Source of the DNA: DATAES01 sp963721305 | GTDB lineage: Bacteria; Actinomycetota; Acidimicrobiia; Acidimicrobiales; JACDCH01 | Reading direction: 5' to 3' | DNA length: 64,000 nucleotides | Assembly: GCA_963721305.1 (NCBI GenBank) | Contig: CAVRIR010000004.1 | Coordinates: forward strand, 784,515-848,514 | Part shown: piece by piece, positions 54,676 through 62,742 of the stretch | Layout of the letters: each line of letters begins with the position of its first letter | Position numbering within the stretch: the first letter of the stretch is position 1 | Translations under genes and position numbers: made by a program | The notes under the pieces: generated by a model | Seen by the model: the letters and a program-made list of their open reading frames with translations, nothing else | Told to the model about the DNA's origin: nothing | Database searches by the model: none

Positions 54676-55398
54676 GTGACCGAGCGGCGGCCGAGCGCGG
54701 AGGCGATCGCCCGCCATCCCCATCTGGCCTCACCGCGCGTTGCCGGCCACGTGCGCGTGGATTGCCACAGCCACACGATGTGGTCCGGCGACTCGACCAC
54801 GACCCACGACGAGCTGGTCGAAGCGGTCACCGCGTCGGCCATCGACGTGCTGTGCATCACGGATCACCACGCCATCGACGGCGCACGCCGGTTGCGGGAC
54901 GAGCTGCCGTGCCGAGTGATCGTGGGCGAGGAGATCCGCTCGACCCGTGGCGAGATCATCGGGCTGTTCCTGGAGGAACGAATTCCGTTCGGGCTCACGC
55001 CACACGAGACGGCGTCGCGCATCAGAGAGCAAGGCGGCGTGGTGTACGTCCCTCATCCGTTCGATCCGATGCGTCGCAACCTCGTCGAGCCGGCGCTCGA
55101 TGCGCTGGTGGCGGACGGGCTGGTCGACGCGCTCGAGGTCCGCAATGCGAAGACCTCGCTCGAGTCGTTGAACCGCCGTGCAGCCGACTACGCAGCCGCG
55201 CATGGGCTCGCGGCGGGCGCGGGCAGTGACGCGCACGTTCCCGACGCGCTCGGATCCGCCTACGCCGAGATCCCCGACTTCGACGGCCCGGCCGAGTTCC
55301 TCGCCGCCCTGCGCGCCGGTTGCCTCACCGGCCACCACTCCGATCCTCCACGCGAGTGGCGTCCGCGCATCGTCCCCTCGGTCTCGCCTCCCGCCTGA
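54676..55398 (+). CDS. PHP-domain phosphoesterase
   Basis: 240 aa. All PHP metal motifs are present: DCHSHTMWSGD (His31, His33), ITDHHAIDGA, VIVGEEIRS, YVPHPFDPMR and GAGSDAHVPDALG. These trinuclear-metal enzymes hydrolyse phosphoesters or nucleotide ends; this small stand-alone type is often annotated as PHP phosphoesterase or histidinol-phosphatase-like. Start GTG 54676 sits 3 bp after tldE, so it is part of that operon, though a functional link to TldDE is not known. Confidence 0.87.
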   Translation: MTERRPSAEAIARHPHLASPRVAGHVRVDCHSHTMWSGDSTTTHDELVEAVTASAIDVLCITDHHAIDGARRLRDELPCRVIVGEEIRSTRGEIIGLFLEERIPFGLTPHETASRIREQGGVVYVPHPFDPMRRNLVEPALDALVADGLVDALEVRNAKTSLESLNRRAADYAAAHGLAAGAGSDAHVPDALGSAYAEIPDFDGPAEFLAALRAGCLTGHHSDPPREWRPRIVPSVSPPA

Positions 55399-55402
55399 AG
55401 CG

Positions 55403-55450
55403 AATGTTGGATGGAAACGGGCGCTGGAGCACCCGTTTCCATCCAACATT
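55403..55450. repeat. Hairpin with 19-bp perfect arms; second copy of dispersed repeat
   Basis: aatgttggatggaaacggg (55403-55421) pairs perfectly with cccgtttccatccaacatt (55432-55450) across a 10-nt loop. It lies between the convergent PHP and SAF genes. The right arm is identical to 6670-6688. Probably a two-way terminator that belongs to a dispersed palindromic family. Confidence 0.75.
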
Positions 55451-55459
55451 GGGGTGGGT

Positions 55460-56152
55460 TCAGCTGGACCGGAGGGCGGGTACGACCGAGCCGGTGGCGA
55501 TGCCGAGCGCGACGCGGGGCGCGTCGTCGGCGGGGACGGCGACCGTCACCGAGCGATCGTCGACCGCCACCACCAGGGCGTTGGCGGCGACGACGAATGC
55601 GGGCGAGATCGAGGATGAAGACGTTGACGACGATGGTCCCGCGATCGCGTCCGCGACCGCGGCATCGAGGTCGACCCGATCGCCGACCGACAACGTGAGT
55701 GGCGCCGACCCGGCCGGTACCGCGAGTGCCCGCCAACCCGCGGGGATGAGCGCGGCGACGCCGCGCAGACCGTCGGGCGCGAGCCGCTCCGTCCGCACGG
55801 CCTCGTCGGCCTGGATGGCGTCGACGACCGTGCGTCCTTCGATCGCATCGACGTCGTCGACCGCGCCCCGCGGCACCAGCGCGCTCGGCCAGGACGCGGT
55901 CGTCACATCGCCGGCGCGCACCACCGCACCGACGTCGAGACGACGGCGCGCCACGACCACCGTGCGCGACGTCCCCCACTGCGCGCGTGCGTCTTCCGCG
56001 CGAGCCAGCGCGGTTGCGAGCGTGTGCGCCGACAGTCCGGCGACGCCGAGCGCCACGACCCAGTACAAGCCGCGATGTCGCCGCAACCACAGCGGCGTCC
56101 ATCGACGCCGGAGTCTGCGACGAACGACGGCGGAATTGCGGTTGGCGCGCAC
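55460..56152 (-). CDS. SAF-domain (CpaB/RcpC-like) membrane-anchored protein
   Basis: 230 aa from GTG 56152, which has gaggagg about nine bases upstream. A basic N-terminus (RRRLRRRWTPLWLRRHRG) leads to a single helix WVVALGVAGLSAHTLA, then an SAF domain (VVVARRRLDVGAVVRAGDV to ADEAVRTERLAP). VGDRVDLDAAVAD follows as in CpaB-type pilus assembly proteins. No other pilus gene is in the window, so the role is open; it could be a stand-alone envelope protein. Confidence 0.78.
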   Translation of the reverse strand: MRANRNSAVVRRRLRRRWTPLWLRRHRGLYWVVALGVAGLSAHTLATALARAEDARAQWGTSRTVVVARRRLDVGAVVRAGDVTTASWPSALVPRGAVDDVDAIEGRTVVDAIQADEAVRTERLAPDGLRGVAALIPAGWRALAVPAGSAPLTLSVGDRVDLDAAVADAIAGPSSSTSSSSISPAFVVAANALVVAVDDRSVTVAVPADDAPRVALGIATGSVVPALRSS

Positions 56153-56201
56153 GAGCGCGGTCCTCCTCGACGAGTGACATCGAGGGGAAGTGGCAGCGAC
56201 G

Positions 56202-56954
56202 CTACAGCGCGGGAATGGCGGCGAGGAGCAGATCGCGGATTCGGTGGACGTTGTCCTCGAAGAAGCCGAAGACCTGCTCTTGCGTGACGGGTTCGACGCC
56301 TGGCATCCCTTCGAGGCCCGTGTCGTAGTCGGTGACGAGCGCGACTGCGACATACGGGATGCCGGCCTCGCGGGCGAGCGCGGCTTCGGGATACTGCGTC
56401 ATGTTGACCACATCCCAACCGGCGCTGCGGTACCAGGTCGACTCGGCCCGCGTCGAGAACCGCGGTCCCTGCACGACGACCACCGTGCCGCGGTCGTGGA
56501 CCGTGATGCCGATCTGCCGAGCAGTCTCGATCAGGACCTGGCGCGCGTCCTCGTCGTAGGGGTCGGCCAGCGACACGTGGTGCGGTCCGTCCTCGAACGA
56601 ATCGAAGAACGTGTCGGCGCGTCCGGACGTGCGATCGACGAGTTGGTCGACCACCACGAAGTCGCCGGGATGGATCGTCGGCTGCAGCGAGCCGGCCGCG
56701 AACGGCGCGACGAGCAGCCGCACGCCGAGGTCGCGCATCGCGGCCACGTTGGCCCGGTAGTTGACGCGATGTGGTGGCAGGTGATGCCGGCGCCCGTGCC
56801 GGGCAAGGAACGCCACGCGGTGCGGGCCGATCGTGCCGATGGTCACCGGTCCCGACGGATCGCCGTAGTCCGTGGTGACGGCGCGCTCTTCGAGGTCGTC
56901 GACGAACGAATAGAACCCCGAGCCGCCGAAGACGCCGATGTCGGCGTCTGCCAT
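56202..56954 (-). CDS. mtnP: S-methyl-5'-thioadenosine phosphorylase / related purine phosphorylase
   Basis: 250 aa. The PNP/MTAP signature is HRVNYRANVAAMRDLGVRLLVA, the phosphate site begins GGSGFYSF, ARHGRRHHLPPHRVNY is conserved, and VNMTQYPEAALAREAGIPY is the base/ribose site. NMTQYPE instead of NMTxxPE with a following Asn/Asp position leaves some doubt between methylthioadenosine and 6-oxopurine preference. It salvages purine from methylthioadenosine. ATG 56954 lies just after the FmdB-family gene in the same direction. Confidence 0.9.
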   Translation of the reverse strand: MADADIGVFGGSGFYSFVDDLEERAVTTDYGDPSGPVTIGTIGPHRVAFLARHGRRHHLPPHRVNYRANVAAMRDLGVRLLVAPFAAGSLQPTIHPGDFVVVDQLVDRTSGRADTFFDSFEDGPHHVSLADPYDEDARQVLIETARQIGITVHDRGTVVVVQGPRFSTRAESTWYRSAGWDVVNMTQYPEAALAREAGIPYVAVALVTDYDTGLEGMPGVEPVTQEQVFGFFEDNVHRIRDLLLAAIPAL

Positions 56955-56960
56955 CGGGAG

Positions 56961-57341
56961 CTACGCCGTCTTGGCGGGAGTCGAGCCCGACGAATCGGAC
57001 CCGGACGAACTGGAGTCCGACGAGGAGCCTGAGCTCGACGCGCCAGAGCCCGAGTCCGAGGAGGAGTCAGAGCTCGAGCCCGAACCCGAGTCCGACGAGG
57101 ACGACCCGGACTCGGACTCGGACTTGGACGAGTCCGACTTCGACGAGCTCGACGAGGAGGACGACTTCCGGTTGTCCGTCTTGTAGAAGCCGGAGCCCTT
57201 GAAGGTGATGCCGATGTTGCCGAACACCTTGCGCAAGGGGCCTCCGCACGTAGGGCACTCGGTCAGTGCGTCGTCCGTGAACGACTGCAGGACTTCGAGA
57301 TGCTCACCGCAGTCCTTGCAGCGGTATTCGTAGGTGGGCAT
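56961..57341 (-). CDS. FmdB-family zinc-ribbon protein with long Ser/Asp/Glu tail (Ruc-like)
   Basis: 126 aa. The N-terminal zinc ribbon MPTYEYRCKDCGEHLE and CPTCGG gives Cys8, Cys11, Cys29 and Cys32. Then FGNIGITFKGSGFYKTDNR, the FmdB signature, leads to a tail of about 65 residues made almost only of Ser, Asp, Glu, Gly and Lys. The mycobacterial homologue Rv0991c (Ruc) is a redox-controlled unfolded-protein chaperone with a zinc ribbon and disordered tail, and it too lies next to galU. The same role is likely here. Confidence 0.88.
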   Translation of the reverse strand: MPTYEYRCKDCGEHLEVLQSFTDDALTECPTCGGPLRKVFGNIGITFKGSGFYKTDNRKSSSSSSSSKSDSSKSESESGSSSSDSGSGSSSDSSSDSGSGASSSGSSSDSSSSGSDSSGSTPAKTA

Positions 57342-57444
57342 GGATCGGCTCCGTGGCGGCTGGCACTCGGCAGGGTCGAGTGCCAAGGATACCGATACTC
57401 GCCCATTCCGTACAGGAAGGCGTCGCGTGGCAACCTGACGCCCG

Positions 57445-58324
57445 ATGAAGGTTCGCAAAGCCGTGATCCCCGCGGCCGGTCTCGGCACGCGTTTCCTGCC
57501 GGTCACCAAGGCTCAGCCCAAAGAGATGCTGCCGGTCGTCGACAAGCCGGCGATCCAGTACGTCGTCGAAGAGGCTGTGCGGGCCGGGATCGACGACATC
57601 CTCATCATCAGCGGTCGCGGTAAGCGCAGCCTCGAGGACCACTTCGATCGCAACATCGAGCTCGAGCTCGAGCTCGAGGAGCGGGGCAAGACGGAGGCCT
57701 TGAACGAGATCAAGGCGCTCAGTGAGCTGGCGGCGATCCACTTCATCCGCCAAGGTGAGGCGCTCGGCCTCGGCCACGCGGTGTCGATGGCGCGCAAGCA
57801 CGTCGGCGAAGCGCCGTTCGTCGTGATGCTCGGCGACGACCTCATCGACGAGCGCGTGCTGTTGCTCGAGGCGATGATCGCCGAAGCGGAGCGGGTCGAG
57901 CGCAGCGTGATCGCCCTGATGGAGGTCGAGGATCCGTCGCTCTACGGCTGCGCGCGCATCGGCGAGAGGGATGGCGACATCGTTCGCATCCACGAGCTCG
58001 TCGAGAAGCCGTCACGCGACCTCGCTCCGTCGAACCTCGCGGTGATGGGCCGCTACGTGTTCACGTCGGACATCTTCGACCGCGCTCGAACGGGTGCAAC
58101 CCGGTGTGGGCGGCGAGATCCAGCTGACCGACGCGATGGCGATGCTCCTCGACGGCGTCGGTGTGTACGGCTACCCGTTCAGTGAAGGTCGCTTCGACAC
58201 GGGCAACAAGCTCGACTACCTGCGGGCCAACATCGAGCTCGCCGCCCGCCGCGACGATCTCGGTCCGGGCCTGCGTGAGTTCATCGCCGAGTTCGCCAAG
58301 CGCGAAGGCCTGCTCGACGGATAG
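57445..58324 (+). CDS. galU: UTP-glucose-1-phosphate uridylyltransferase (apparent one-base insertion near 58080)
   Basis: About 293 aa when repaired. The nucleotidyltransferase start is AVIPAAGLGTRFLPVTKAQP with the UTP loop, then MLPVVDKPAIQYVVEEAV and FVVMLGDDLID. The C-terminal part holds GGEIQLTDAMAMLL and GYPFSEGRFDTGNKLDYL. It makes UDP-glucose for glycans. The frame changes between SDIFD and ALERVQPG; dropping one c from gaccgcgctcg restores it and length is 3n+1. It is the first gene of a run leading into moeA. Confidence 0.9.
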
Positions 58325-58354
58325 ATCGCGCGAGCCGGGCCGTAGGTTGGCGAC

Positions 58355-59587
58355 GTGATCTCGCTCGACGAGGCCCGCGGCCACGTGCTCGACCGCGTGA
58401 CCCCGCTCGCGGCGGCGTCTGTCCCCTTGGACGCGGCACGCGGGCTCGTGCTCGCCGGCGCAGTGGTGTCCGGTGAGGACGTCCCGCCCTTCGACAACAC
58501 GGCCATGGACGGATACGCGGTCCGAGCGGCCGACACCGCCGGCGCGCCCGTCGAGCTCGACGTCGTCACGACGCTCGCCGCCGGCGCCGATCCCGCGGGC
58601 GTCGAAGTAGGCGAAGGCCAAGCGGTGCGGATCATGACGGGGGCGGTGATGCCGGCCGGTGCCGACGCGATCGTGATGGTCGAGGCGACGGAGCCGGTCG
58701 ACGGCGGAGCTCGAGTGCGCATCCAAGCCGCACCGTCGGTCGGTGAACACGTCCGCACCGCGGGCGACGACGTCCGAAAGGGCGATGTCGTGGCGGAGGT
58801 CGGAACGGTCCTGCGCGCCGCGCACCTGGGCGTGTTGGCCAGCGTCGGCGTGACTGACGTGGTCGTGACCCGCAGGCCGCGCGTCGGCATCCTGTCCACC
58901 GGCGACGAGCTCGTGTCCGGCGGTACCGCGCTGCGGCCGGGCCAGCTGCGTGACTCGAACCGGCACGCCCTGCGCGCGTTGGTCGTGGCCGACGGGTTCG
59001 AGGCGATCGATCTCGGCGTGGTGCGCGACGACAAGCACCTGCTCACCGAGGCGATCGAGTCGGCGGCAACGACGTGCGACGCGCTGTTGACGAGCGGCGG
59101 CGTGAGCATGGGTGACTTCGACGAGGTGAAAGCTGTGCTCGCACAACTCGCCGACGACATGCGCTGGATGCAGATCGCCATCCGTCCCGCGAAGCCGTTC
59201 GCGTTCGGCACGGTCGGGTCGATGTCGGTGTTCGGGCTGCCCGGCAATCCGGTGTCATCACTCGTGTCGTACGAGCTGCTGGCGCGGCCGGCGTTGCGCA
59301 AGATGATGGGATTCGGGCCGCACGAGCTCGATCGTCCGCAGTTGGCGGCGGCTGCCGCAGAGTCGTTGCGCCGGCGGCCCGACGGCAAGATCCACTTCGC
59401 GCGGGTCGTCGTCTCCGCCGAAGACGGCTCGCTCGTCGCCCGATCGGCGGGTGGGCAGGGATCACATCAGCTGGCGGCGATGGGTGCGGCCAACGCGCTC
59501 GCCGTGCTTCCGGACGGTGACGGCGTCGCCGCCGGCGAGACGGTGCAGGTGATCGTCACCGGTGACCTCGTGCAACCTCCCCGGTAG
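58355..59587 (+). CDS. moeA: Molybdopterin molybdotransferase MoeA
   Basis: 410 aa from GTG 58355. NTAMDGYAVRA is the MoeA domain-III signature, VRIMTGAVMPAGADAIVMVE follows, and GILSTGDELV starts the MogA-like domain with SGGVSMGDFDEV, the metal-insertion loop; FGLPGNPVSSLVSYEL closes it. It inserts molybdate into adenylylated molybdopterin. 31 bp after galU and 15 bp before moaA. Confidence 0.95.
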   Translation: MISLDEARGHVLDRVTPLAAASVPLDAARGLVLAGAVVSGEDVPPFDNTAMDGYAVRAADTAGAPVELDVVTTLAAGADPAGVEVGEGQAVRIMTGAVMPAGADAIVMVEATEPVDGGARVRIQAAPSVGEHVRTAGDDVRKGDVVAEVGTVLRAAHLGVLASVGVTDVVVTRRPRVGILSTGDELVSGGTALRPGQLRDSNRHALRALVVADGFEAIDLGVVRDDKHLLTEAIESAATTCDALLTSGGVSMGDFDEVKAVLAQLADDMRWMQIAIRPAKPFAFGTVGSMSVFGLPGNPVSSLVSYELLARPALRKMMGFGPHELDRPQLAAAAAESLRRRPDGKIHFARVVVSAEDGSLVARSAGGQGSHQLAAMGAANALAVLPDGDGVAAGETVQVIVTGDLVQPPR

Positions 59588-59601
59588 CCTGGACCATCGT
59601 T

Positions 59602-60607
59602 ATGCAGCCGCTCACCGACTCGTTTCGGGCGCGTGCATCGAGACCTGCGGATCTCGGTGACCGATCGCTGCAACCTGCGCTGCACGTACTGCATGCCGGC
59701 CGAAGGGATGCAGTGGCTGCCCAGATCCGAGCTGCTGTCCTTCGAGGAGATCGAGCGCGTCGCCCGGCTCATGGTCGAGCGGTTCGGGTTCACATCGATC
59801 CGCCTCACCGGAGGCGAGCCGACCGTACGGGCCCGGCTGCCGGTGCTGGTCGAGCGCCTGGCCGCCCTGGACGTCGATCTGTCCCTGACGACGAATGCCA
59901 CGAGCCTCGGGCTGATCGCGCACGACCTCGCCGCGGCGGGGCTGCGGCGCGTGAACATCTCCCTCGATTCGTTGCGCCGCGACCGGGTGATCGAGCTGAC
60001 TCGGCGGGACTGCCTCGACCAGGTGCTCGACGGCGTCGACGCCGCGCTCGACGCCGGGCTCGCACCGGTGAAGGTCAACGCCGTGCTGGTGCGTGGAGTC
60101 AACGACGACGAGGTCATCGACTTCGCGGCCTTCGGGCGCGAGCGGGGCGTCAGCGTGCGATTCATCGAGTTCATGCCGCTCGACGCGTCGGGCGAATGGA
60201 CGGCCGACAAGGTCGTTTCCCGTGACGAGATCGTGGCCGCCATCGACGCGGTGTTCCCGCTCGAGCCCCACGCCGGTGTCAGCACTGACCAGGCGGAGCA
60301 CGATGCCGAGCCGGCCGAGGTCTGGCGCTACCGGGACGGTCGGGGAGAGGTCGGGGTCATCGCCAGCGTGACGAACGCGTTCTGCGATTCGTGCGACCGG
60401 GTGCGGCTGACCGCCGACGGCCAGTTGCGCTCGTGCCTCTTCGCGCTCGACGAGACCGATCTGCGGGCGTTGCTGCGGGGCGGCGGATCCGACGACGACC
60501 TCGCCGCGGCGGTGACGCGGTGCGTTCGGTCGAAGTGGGCCGGCCACATGGTGAACCAGGTGCAGTTCATCCGTCCCCGCCGCTCGATGAGCCAGATCGG
60601 CGGCTGA
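59602..60607 (+). CDS. moaA: GTP 3',8-cyclase MoaA (apparent one-base insertion at 59623-59625)
   Basis: Radical-SAM enzyme, about 335 aa when repaired. The first 4Fe-4S site is CNLRCTYC (CxxxCxxC), LTGGEPTVR binds SAM, and the second cluster is in FCDSCDRVRL and SCLFALDE. The frame from ATG 59602 reads MQPLTDSF and then shifts; removing one t from tcgtttcggg gives SFGRVHRDLRIS, the usual MoaA N-terminus. Without repair, the gene could start only at an internal codon near 59633. It makes the first intermediate of molybdopterin with MoaC. Confidence 0.9.
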
Positions 60608-60634
60608 CCTGCTCGGCGCCTAGACTGCCCGCCC

Positions 60635-61138
60635 GTGAGTGACCGCGGGTTGACCCACCTCGATCCACTCGGGCGAGCCCGCATGGTCGATGTGACCCCC
60701 AAGGAAGCCACGCATCGGCGGGCGATCGCCAGGGGCCGCGTGATCATGCAGCCCGACACGACGTCGCTCGTTGCACGTGGGGCGGTAACCAAGGGTGATG
60801 TGCTCGCCGTGGCCCGGGTGGCGGGCATCCAGGCGGCCAAGCGCACGCCGGACCTGATTCCGTTGTGCCACCCGCTGCTCGTCGGCTCCGTCCTCGTCAA
60901 CTTCCGCATCGAGGACACCTACATCGAGGTGGAGGCGCAGGTCGACACCGTCGACCGCACCGGCGTCGAGATGGAGGCCATGACCGCGTGCTCGGTCGCC
61001 TGCCTCACGATCTACGACATGTGCAAGTCCGCGGACCGGTCGATGGTGATCAGCGAGATCACCCTGTGGGAGAAGACCGGCGGGCGATCGGGTTCCTACC
61101 GTCGAGCGCTTGACCTCGACGACGAGCTCGGCCTGTAA
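60635..61138 (+). CDS. moaC: Cyclic pyranopterin monophosphate synthase MoaC
   Basis: 167 aa from GTG 60635. MVDVTPKEATHRRAIA is the N-terminal signature, IPLCHPLLVGSV the active-site segment with catalytic His, VDRTGVEMEAMTACSVACL the dimer-interface motif, and DMCKSADRSMVI with the catalytic Lys. Slightly shorter C-terminus than E. coli but complete. Operon moeA-moaA-moaC; molybdopterin-synthase genes are not in the window. Confidence 0.95.
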   Translation: MSDRGLTHLDPLGRARMVDVTPKEATHRRAIARGRVIMQPDTTSLVARGAVTKGDVLAVARVAGIQAAKRTPDLIPLCHPLLVGSVLVNFRIEDTYIEVEAQVDTVDRTGVEMEAMTACSVACLTIYDMCKSADRSMVISEITLWEKTGGRSGSYRRALDLDDELGL

Positions 61139-61343
61139 TTGGTACGAACACCCAAAAGTTCGCGCACGCGCAATGCAAGCAGCCGCTGGACTACCGTCGC
61201 GCGTTCGTAGTACAACCGTAACAACCGCGATCGGCCCGTAACCGGTCGGCTTTTCCCCGTTCACCCGGACCACACGTACCCATCCACCACTGCTTCGCCG
61301 CGGAGGGTTACGGTCCCCTGAGTCATAAAGGTAGGCACGGAGC
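61139..61343. other. Intergenic region before the SepX-like gene
   Basis: About 200 bp with no gene. It must hold the promoter for the SepX-like gene and the moaC terminator. aaccggtcggcttttcc may be a weak hairpin plus U-rich end near 61240. No known riboswitch fold recognised. Confidence 0.4.
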
Positions 61344-61862
61344 GTGACACTGTTGGTGCTCTTCATCCTTGCCGTGATCTGGGCGGCAGTGCTGTTGCCC
61401 CCGTATCTGCACAACCGCAGCGAGAGCCGCCCTGCAGACTCGATCTCGTCGTTCCAGCACCAGCTTTCCGTCCTCGAGCGCCGCGCCGGCACCGCCAACT
61501 CGGGCGCCGCGCCATCGTCAGGCCGCTCGCCCGTCGCCGCAGCCACCTCTGCCGTTCACCCGGCCCGGGGTCCGATGGTGACATCCGTGCGCATGAGCCG
61601 GGCCACCGCCCGCAGGCGTCGCCGTGACGTGCTCTTCACCCTGCTCGCCGCCGCCGTCCTGACCTTCCCGCTGGCAGTGATCATGGGCGGCCCCGTGTGG
61701 GGCTTGCAGATGGTGTGCGACCTGATGCTGGTCGGCTACGTCGTGCTGCTCGTCCAGTCGCAGCAGCGCTCCGCCGAGCGCGAGACCAAGGTGAGCTACC
61801 TGCCCGGCCGCCAGACCAGGGCGCCCGAGCCCGCGCTGGCGCTGCGCCGATCCGGTAGCTGA
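61344..61862 (+). CDS. SepX/GlpR-like small membrane protein
   Basis: 172 aa from GTG 61344 behind cacggagc. An N-terminal helix (LLVLFILAVIWAAVLLPPYL) carries a short basic-to-acidic stretch (HNRSESRPADSISSF), then a disordered linker, and two more helices from VLFTLLAAAVLTFPLAVIMG. This layout and its place after moeA match the actinobacterial SepX/GlpR proteins of the division site, next to moeA in M. tuberculosis (Rv0994-Rv0996). Assignment rests on layout and synteny, not on a strong motif. Confidence 0.6.
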   Translation: MTLLVLFILAVIWAAVLLPPYLHNRSESRPADSISSFQHQLSVLERRAGTANSGAAPSSGRSPVAAATSAVHPARGPMVTSVRMSRATARRRRRDVLFTLLAAAVLTFPLAVIMGGPVWGLQMVCDLMLVGYVVLLVQSQQRSAERETKVSYLPGRQTRAPEPALALRRSGS

Positions 61863-61884
61863 TCCCGAGCCGCGGGCGGGCGGG

Positions 61885-62520
61885 GTGACGCGGCGGGAAG
61901 AGCTGCGCGCCGACGTCGAGCGCCTCGCGTCGTCGCTCGCTGACGCCCATCGGGCTCGGGAGATCGGCCTCGCCGCCTGCCGCCGGGTGATCCGTGCGTG
62001 CGGAAGCTCCATCCGCGCCGTCCACCGCCACGAGCCGGCCGAAGCCGCCGCCCTCGCGTCCGAAGCGGAGCACGCGTTGCGGGAAGCACAGGACGCGCTG
62101 ACCCGCTTCCCGGCTGTCGCGTATGCAGGCTTCCTCGCCGACGCCGAGAAGGAGTACGCCGAGGCGCGGCTCACGGCCGCGTTGGTGGCGGACGAACGAT
62201 TGCCCACCGCGGAGGACCTGGGCGTCTTCCCGACGTCGTGGATGAAGGGACTCGCCGAGGCGGCGAGCGAGCTCCGCCGGCATCTGCTCGACCTTCTCCG
62301 GGCCGGCCAGCTGTCCCGCGGTGAGGAGCTGTTGGGCGTGATGGACGACGTCTACGACGCGCTCGTCACTGTCGACTTCCCGGACGCGATCACGGGCGGC
62401 CTCCGACGCACGTTGGACGCCTTGCGGGCCGTACTCGAACGCACCCGGGGCGACGTCACGACCACCGTGTTGCAGACCCGTCTGCGAGAGTCGATCGACC
62501 GGACCCTGCCCGACCCTTGA
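61885..62520 (+). CDS. Translin-like helical protein
   Basis: 211 aa from GTG 61885. All-helical; FLADAEKEYAEARLTAA, PTSWMKGLAEAASELRRHLLD, EELLGVMDDVYDALVTVDFP and GGLRRTLDALRAVLERTRGD follow the translin order of helices and the DxPDAxxGxLRRxxDxxR pattern. Translins bind RNA or single-stranded DNA. In archaea and some bacteria they are of unknown role. It is 22 bp after the SepX-like gene. Confidence 0.7.
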   Translation: MTRREELRADVERLASSLADAHRAREIGLAACRRVIRACGSSIRAVHRHEPAEAAALASEAEHALREAQDALTRFPAVAYAGFLADAEKEYAEARLTAALVADERLPTAEDLGVFPTSWMKGLAEAASELRRHLLDLLRAGQLSRGEELLGVMDDVYDALVTVDFPDAITGGLRRTLDALRAVLERTRGDVTTTVLQTRLRESIDRTLPDP

Positions 62521-62613
62521 CGCTCCGAGATCCGCGCCGCCTGGGCGTTGTGGCATCGACTCGCTGACAGGACGCCCAGCCGTCCGGGCGGACTATCCTC
62601 GTCTCTCCACCCC

Positions 62614-62690
62614 GGGGGTGTAGCTCAGCTGGCTAGAGCGCTTCGGTCGCATCGAAGAGGCCGTGGGTTCGAATCCCATCACCTCCACCA
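62614..62690 (+). tRNA. tRNA-Ala (anticodon CGC)
   Basis: Full cloverleaf: acceptor gggggtg/cacctcc, D arm gctc/gagc, anticodon stem cttcg/cgaag with loop gtcgcat (anticodon cgc at 62648-62650), T arm gtggg-ttcgaat-cccat, and an encoded cca end. The G3-U70 wobble pair, the main identity element for alanyl-tRNA synthetase, is present. It reads codon GCG, common in this GC-rich genome. Confidence 0.93.
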
Positions 62691-62696
62691 CTGTTG

Positions 62697-62739
62697 TGTC
62701 GCGAGACATCCCGGACGGGTGTCGCGTGACATCCCGGAC
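62697..62739. repeat. Left inverted repeat in two tandem copies
   Basis: 20-bp copies at 62697-62716 and 62720-62739 differ at one base and are separated by ggg-type spacing of 3 bp. The first matches the right end. Doubled terminal repeats can reflect transposase binding sites or an older insertion boundary. Confidence 0.7.
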
Positions 62740-62742
62740 AAT

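Noticed and set aside
61139..61343. Riboswitch before the SepX-like gene
   Set aside because: I could not fit any known riboswitch consensus; only a weak hairpin is visible.
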